Shown here: piece after piece, positions 6,259 to 7,978 of the stretch
Position numbering within the stretch: the first letter of the stretch is position 1
Layout of the letters: every line of letters begins with the position of its first letter
Assembly (NCBI GenBank): GCA_007570945.1
Contig: RKSH01000187.1
Span: forward strand, 1 to 7,978
Length of the DNA: 7,978 bases
Direction of reading: 5' to 3'
Source of the DNA: Gammaproteobacteria bacterium
GTDB taxonomy: Bacteria; Pseudomonadota; Gammaproteobacteria; Arenicellales; Spongiicolonaceae
Notes under the pieces: generated by a model
Seen by the model: the letters and a program-made list of their open reading frames with translations, nothing else
Database searches by the model: none
Told to the model about the DNA's origin: nothing
Position numbers and translations under genes: made by a program

Positions 6259-6912
6259 TTAGAAAGTGTAGAGGAAGCCAACCCTGAGTTGTTTGATGTC
6301 GGCATCGCTACCGGACGTTCCGTATAGACTGCCGCCAATCCTGACTGTTTGGCCTTTGTATACGTCTTTTAATTTAAAGATTTGGTATTCCAACACCAGT
6401 TTGATTTTGTCATTCGGCAAAGTCACTTGACCGCCGACACCGTAGAGCAGGCCAATGCCGTTGTCCTCAATCACATGGGAGCCGCTGCTGCTGGTGAAAG
6501 TCGACTCGGCGTTCCAGTAGTGAAGCCCGGCTTTCCCGAAGAGAGCGACTCTTTCGTTGACATTAATTTTGCCAACGCCGACACCGAATAACGACCCGAC
6601 ATCGTCCGTTTGTGTGAACTCGGGAGTCCTATCGCCGCTCGTCGTTAATGCCCGCCCGGTGCGGGTGGTTTCTCCCAGGTAGGCAAAGCCGTATTCCGCG
6701 GCGAAATTTTCATGGAAGTTGTAACCGCCATAAACGGCCAACCCGATGTCTTCACCGTCGCAGATGGCAACGCCGTCGCAGTAATCATCAAGTTCGGACT
6801 GCCCGATGCTGGCGCCCCAGTATTTGCTGCCGACCGCATCCTGCGCACCCGCGCTTTGCGCAAACGTAAACGCAACGGCGGCCGCAACCGCCACAAAATG
6901 GAAATGTTTCAT
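6259..6912 (-). CDS. Small outer-membrane beta-barrel protein
   Basis: A 217-residue exported protein. Residues 1-23 form a signal peptide: MKHFHF, a hydrophobic Ala/Val/Phe core, then AGA with predicted cleavage before Q24. The mature part has alternating strands typical of an OmpA/opacity-like eight-stranded barrel (for example 56-64, 69-79, 108-116, 122-133, 153-164, 169-180, 206-217). It ends in phenylalanine (VGFLYTF), the usual barrel-assembly signal. Two cysteines (C45, C51) frame a loop near YCDGVAICDGEDIG, followed by VYGGYNFHENFAAEYGF, a pattern seen in many proteobacterial small porin-like proteins. No peptidoglycan-binding OmpA domain is present. The exact function is unknown. The start has an excellent Shine-Dalgarno (GAGGAGG, 6926-6920) 7 nt upstream. 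It stands alone, divergent from rpsB, and its base composition is visibly less GC-rich than its neighbours. Confidence 0.88.
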   Translation of the reverse strand: MKHFHFVAVAAAVAFTFAQSAGAQDAVGSKYWGASIGQSELDDYCDGVAICDGEDIGLAVYGGYNFHENFAAEYGFAYLGETTRTGRALTTSGDRTPEFTQTDDVGSLFGVGVGKINVNERVALFGKAGLHYWNAESTFTSSSGSHVIEDNGIGLLYGVGGQVTLPNDKIKLVLEYQIFKLKDVYKGQTVRIGGSLYGTSGSDADIKQLRVGFLYTF

Positions 6913-7095
6913 TGGAGTACCTCCTCGTGTGGTTGACTAATTTCCCGGCGCCGGGGCGCCGGGCGGCTAGTCACCAACACGGAGAGTGTGGCTTCCCACT
7001 TATTTCCCGAGGCGGGGTAATTACTCCCGCCTTGAACCGGGTGTTCTATTCAGCAGGCCACCCGGCATCGCCGGAGGCCCCGCATTGGTGACTAT
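6913..7095 (-). promoter_or_regulatory. Structured leader of the outer-membrane gene with two mutually exclusive pairings
   Basis: The predicted transcript start (about 7095) gives a 183-nt leader. Its first 15 nt (7094-7080) can pair with 6982-6968 in a continuous 15-bp stem with two adjacent G-U pairs. Inside lie three hairpins: 7079-7056 (CCGGC/GCCGG core, GAU loop), 7031-7011 (GGCGGG/CCCGCC) and 7000-6985 (AGUGGG/CC-ACU). Alternatively 6981-6968 can pair with 6939-6926 (12 of 14 positions), capped by a perfect 9-bp GC stem 6963-6955/6952-6944. That hairpin ends on the first base of the Shine-Dalgarno. The Shine-Dalgarno itself sits in a small hairpin GGAG-GUA-CUCC (6924-6914). I do not recognise it as a known riboswitch, 6S, tmRNA or thermometer family. 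The base pairing is read directly from the sequence; the switching is inferred. Confidence 0.5.
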
Positions 7096-7102
7096 GAAAA
7101 AA

Positions 7103-7111
7103 AGTGTAACA
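7103..7111 (-). promoter_or_regulatory. Candidate extended -10 promoter of the outer-membrane gene
   Basis: On the minus strand TGTTACACT carries the TG-N extension and a -10-like TACACT (7108-7103). No good -35 is seen. A start 7 nt downstream falls at about 7095, just before the strand that closes the leader structure, which supports both calls. Confidence 0.4.
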
Positions 7112-7130
7112 CACTCCGCCGCCAAACTTG

Positions 7131-7139
7131 TGCTACCAT
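7131..7139 (+). promoter_or_regulatory. Candidate extended -10 promoter of rpsB
   Basis: TGCTACCAT combines a TG-N extension with a -10-like TACCAT (7134-7139), and no clear -35. The predicted start near 7146 coincides with the first base of a GC-rich hairpin in the rpsB leader. It is divergent from the outer-membrane gene's candidate promoter about 25 bp away. Confidence 0.35.
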
Positions 7140-7145
7140 TCGCCC

Positions 7146-7271
7146 CCCGCCGGGCGTGGCCGGGCGGGAAATCCATGCGTGGCGGAGGCGGCTTCGTCCG
7201 GGTGCTTTTCGTTTGGCGGAAGGTTGGCGGGCCGCGCTGCGTTTTTATGACAAACCCGACGGAGAAATTTC
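7146..7271 (+). promoter_or_regulatory. Leader of rpsB, possible S2-responsive element
   Basis: About 126 nt precede rpsB. The 5' end forms a hairpin, CCCGCC-GG (7146-7153) with CC-G-GGCGGG (7160-7168), 8 bp with one bulged G. The Shine-Dalgarno GGAG is at 7261-7264, 7 nt before the ATG. In gammaproteobacteria the rpsB-tsf operon is repressed by protein S2 through a conserved leader structure. The length and position fit, but I cannot confirm the conserved motif by eye. Confidence 0.35.
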
Positions 7272-7978
7272 ATGACTGAAATCAGCATGCGGCTGATGCT
7301 GGAGTGCGGGGTGCATTTCGGGCACCAGACCCGGTATTGGTCGCCGAAAATGGCGCCGTTCATCTACGGCCGGCGCAACAAAATTCACATCATCAATCTC
7401 GAGCGCTCGCTGCCCATGTTCAAGGCGGCGGCGGACCACCTGCGCCAGGTGGCGGCCGGCGGCGGCACGGTGATGTTCGTGGGCACCAAGCGCCAGGCCG
7501 GCGCCGCGGTGCGCGAGCAGGCGGAGCGCTGCGGCATGCCCTTTGTCAGCCACCGCTGGCTCGGCGGCATGCTCACCAACTACAAAACGGTGCGCAAATC
7601 CATCGACCGCCTGAAAGATTTGGACCACAAACTGGACGGCGGCGAGGCCGGGCGCCTGAGCAAAAACGAGCGCCTGCGCATGAAGCGCGAGCGCGACAAA
7701 CTGGAGAACAGCCTGGCCGGCATTAAGAACATGGAGGATTTGCCGGACTGCCTGTTCGTGGTGGACGTGGAGGTGGAATACATCGCCGTGCGCGAGGCCA
7801 ACAAACTGGGCATCCCGGTGGTGGCGGTGGTGGACACCAACTGCTCGCCGGACGGCGTGGACCATGTCATCCCCGGCAACGACGACGCCGTTAGCGCCAT
7901 TCGCCTGTATTTGCAGGGCATGGCCGACGCCGTTCTGGAGGGCCGCGCCATTGCCGAGCGCGAGGCCGCGCTGACGCC
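7272..7978 (+). CDS. rpsB: Small ribosomal subunit protein uS2 (3' end outside the window)
   Basis: Ribosomal protein S2, a late-assembling 30S protein that bridges head and body and recruits S1. From the ATG at 7272, 235 codons are visible and the frame stays open to the window edge, so only the C-terminal tail is missing (E. coli S2 has about 240 residues). Recognisable segments in order are [20 protein letters not shown] (6-25), [55 protein letters not shown] and [20 protein letters not shown]. All align closely with E. coli S2. The start is fixed by GGAG 7 nt upstream and by the family N-terminus. tsf (elongation factor Ts) is the expected downstream neighbour but is outside the window. 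Confidence 0.96.
   Translation, partial: MTEISMRLMLECGVHFGHQTRYWSPKMAPFIYGRRNKIHIINLERSLPMFKAAADHLRQVAAGGGTVMFVGTKRQAGAAVREQAERCGMPFVSHRWLGGMLTNYKTVRKSIDRLKDLDHKLDGGEAGRLSKNERLRMKRERDKLENSLAGIKNMEDLPDCLFVVDVEVEYIAVREANKLGIPVVAVVDTNCSPDGVDHVIPGNDDAVSAIRLYLQGMADAVLEGRAIAEREAALT

Noticed and set aside
6968..7094. 6S RNA, cobalamin riboswitch, tmRNA, RNase P RNA or SRP RNA
   Set aside because: I looked for their conserved cores on both strands. The fragments resembling them (GGUUCAA, GGGAAG, GCCAC) are isolated and the rest of each consensus is missing.
7247..7279. Ten-codon frame [10 protein letters not shown] overlapping the rpsB start
   Set aside because: It has no Shine-Dalgarno, and overlapping the start of a conserved gene by chance in another frame is common.

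Overview
This is a GC-rich proteobacterial chromosome segment made of core genes. It is most likely gammaproteobacterial or closely related. The RNase E catalytic half can be aligned residue for residue with the E. coli numbering (D303, D346, C404, C407), rne and rluC are divergent as in E. coli, and a family 4 uracil-DNA glycosylase is present, as in many non-enteric proteobacteria. I cannot name a genus. I see no mobile element, CRISPR array, tRNA or rRNA.

Layout: leuA (172-1713, +) is followed 6 bp later by a family 4 uracil-DNA glycosylase gene (1720-2496, +). This gene converges on rne (2462-4690, -), and the two coding ends overlap by 35 bp. A 458-bp gap (4691-5148) holds a long structured rne leader and two overlapping promoter-like sequences for rne (-) and rluC (+). 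rluC (5149-6108, +) ends in a probable intrinsic terminator. A small outer-membrane beta-barrel gene (6259-6912, -) is divergent from rpsB (7272 to the window end, +). The 359-bp gap between them carries the leaders of both genes.

Functionally these are housekeeping genes: leucine biosynthesis, uracil repair, the degradosome nuclease, 23S rRNA pseudouridylation, an envelope protein and ribosomal protein S2. The unusual material is mostly regulatory. The strongest lead is the roughly 183-nt leader of the outer-membrane gene. One segment of it (6968-6982) can pair either with the extreme 5' end of the transcript in a 15-bp stem, or with a stretch abutting the Shine-Dalgarno sequence. The two pairings exclude each other, as in a riboswitch or other RNA switch, and I do not recognise the element as a known family. 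Other leads are the face-to-face rne/rluC promoters with an apparently leaderless rluC, an ACGTC repeat cluster in the rne leader, a short RNase E tail ending in an aromatic peptide, and a glycine-rich insertion in RluC.
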